From an uncultured Campylobacterales bacterium (GTDB taxonomy: Bacteria > Campylobacterota > Campylobacteria > Campylobacterales > Arcobacteraceae), in the NCBI GenBank assembly GCA_947494995.1, contig CANLWY010000002.1, positions 62,001 to 126,000 on the forward strand: 64,000 nucleotides of DNA. Direction: 5' to 3'. Of this stretch, positions 63,148-64,000 are shown piece by piece. A program made the translations under genes and the position numbers. The notes beneath the pieces are model-generated. The model searched no databases and was not told the DNA's origin. It saw only the letters and a program-made list of their open reading frames with translations. How positions within the stretch are numbered: position 1 is the first letter of the stretch; each line of letters starts with the position of its first letter.

Positions 63148-64000
63148 ATGGATAAGAAAAAACAGATACAATTTAACTTAAATAATTTTTTATTATCAAT
63201 TTCTTTAGGGCTTGAGTTAGTAGAAAAAGATATTCATAAAACGACAAAAAATCACTCTAAAAGAGTGGCTTATATTAGTTTAAAGATAGCAGAAAAGTTT
63301 AAATTAACTCCACAAGAGATGGGTGATTTATGTGCTTATTGTTTAGTGCATAATATAGCATTGAGAAAAGAGAGTGAATATACAAAAGAGCATTTTGAAT
63401 TAGCTCAAACTTTAGTTGATAAACTACCGTTTTTATGTGGCTATAAGGATGTGATAAAATATCAAGGTGAATATTTTGATGGAAGTGGAGTTTTTGGTTT
63501 AAAAGATGATGATATTCCTTTTTTCTCTCAAATTATATCATTTTCTCATCTTTTAGATGAAAAGTTTGATTTATCAAGTGATGATATAGAGAGTAGAAAA
63601 GGTATTATAGAGTTTTTGGAACAGAGTGAAAATGTACTTTTCTCTGCTGATTTAATTGATAAGTTTTTAGATACTGCTTCTAGTATTGATTTTTGGTTAG
63701 ATATGCAGAGTGAAAATGATATTCTGTACTATATTTTTGGTTCTTTACATGATTTTACTATTACACCAACTTTTGAAGAGGTACTTGAGTATACATCAAT
63801 ATTTAGTAATTTAGATAATGAAAATGAAAACTTTTTAGAAAAGTGTTCAAAAATGGCAGACTTTTATGAGTTTGAACATAAAGACAAACAGACTTTTTTA
63901 ATAGCAGCATCTTTACATAATATTGGAAAACTAGCAATTCCAAAAAGAATTTTAGATAAACAGAGTGAACTAACAGCAGATGAATATGAAGTAATAAAGT
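63148..64000 (+). CDS. Tandem HD-GYP-like protein, 3' truncated by the window
   Basis: Cytoplasmic protein, 284 residues visible. A first HD-GYP-like module (about 35-125) shows NHSKRVAYIS, LVHNIALRKE and GEYFDGSGVFG; a second begins near 225 with ASLHNIGKLAIPKRIL, typical of HD-GYP cyclic di-GMP phosphodiesterases. In both modules the HD pair reads HN, so metal binding is doubtful. The frame stays open at the window end. Confidence 0.8.
   Translation, partial: MDKKKQIQFNLNNFLLSISLGLELVEKDIHKTTKNHSKRVAYISLKIAEKFKLTPQEMGDLCAYCLVHNIALRKESEYTKEHFELAQTLVDKLPFLCGYKDVIKYQGEYFDGSGVFGLKDDDIPFFSQIISFSHLLDEKFDLSSDDIESRKGIIEFLEQSENVLFSADLIDKFLDTASSIDFWLDMQSENDILYYIFGSLHDFTITPTFEEVLEYTSIFSNLDNENENFLEKCSKMADFYEFEHKDKQTFLIAASLHNIGKLAIPKRILDKQSELTADEYEVIK

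Noticed and set aside
1-64000. tRNA, rRNA and CRISPR arrays
   Set aside because: I looked in all gaps over about 100 bp and saw no cloverleaf-like sequence, rRNA-like sequence or regularly spaced repeat.

Overview
The window is very AT-rich, gene-dense, single-contig DNA from a free-living member of the Campylobacterota, most likely an Arcobacter-type (Arcobacteraceae) bacterium. The basis is the epsilon-type sox cluster (soxCD followed by XYZA and B), many Cache/PAS-GGDEF proteins, a dCache chemoreceptor, Lys-rich TonB, frequent TTG/GTG starts and the general protein style. This assignment is from pattern recognition, not a search. I saw no rRNA, tRNA, CRISPR array or transposase.

Layout. 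1-4.7 kb: 5'-truncated Cache-GGDEF protein, an OmpR-type two-component pair, and an SPFH/NfeD pair. 4.8-16.1 kb: a metal-handling region. It holds a TonB-dependent receptor, a polyferredoxin fused to a NosL-like copper-binding domain, ExbB-ExbD-TonB and an EF-hand protein, then (after dgt, a HAD phosphatase and a CxxCH-containing histidine kinase) a second NosL-like lipoprotein/membrane protein and a DsbD_2/TauE-like permease. Upstream of the response regulator, the receptor operon, the EF-hand gene and the second NosL gene lie TTAAC-type half-sites repeated every 11 bp. This suggests one regulon, which I read as copper (or other metal) acquisition and delivery.

16.1-29.0 kb: a vitamin B12 block. 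btuB-btuF-btuD-btuC uptake genes converge on cbiB, cobD and a degenerate phosphoesterase; a plus-strand operon then carries an APH-fold kinase, bluB, cobT, cobU, cobQ, cobS and cobC. This is late cobalamin assembly with the 5,6-dimethylbenzimidazole lower ligand made by BluB; corrin-ring genes are not here. 29-35.6 kb: assorted transport, chemotaxis, redox and c-di-GMP genes and a CopZ-like protein.

35.6-39.5 kb: a patchwork in which the promoter, ribosome-binding site and first codons of ybgC occur three times in the same orientation. Two copies are decayed and precede foreign-looking segments (a UPF0047/YjbQ pseudogene, PhzF plus an AraC-type regulator, and a small membrane protein); the third drives the intact ybgC. 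39.6-50.7 kb: housekeeping and signalling genes (GGDEF proteins, M48 protease, RmuC, metal permease, two metallopeptidase-like proteins, two DMT exporters, MoeA).

51.0-61.9 kb: a full Sox thiosulfate oxidation cluster with SoxCD, SoxXYZA, SoxB, plus accessory genes (rhodanese, cytochrome c-thioredoxin fusion, MOSC, DsrE, rhodanese-MBL fusion). MoeA upstream could supply the molybdenum cofactor needed by SoxC. The window ends with an alpha/beta hydrolase, a 39-residue ORF and a truncated tandem HD-GYP protein whose HD motifs read HN.
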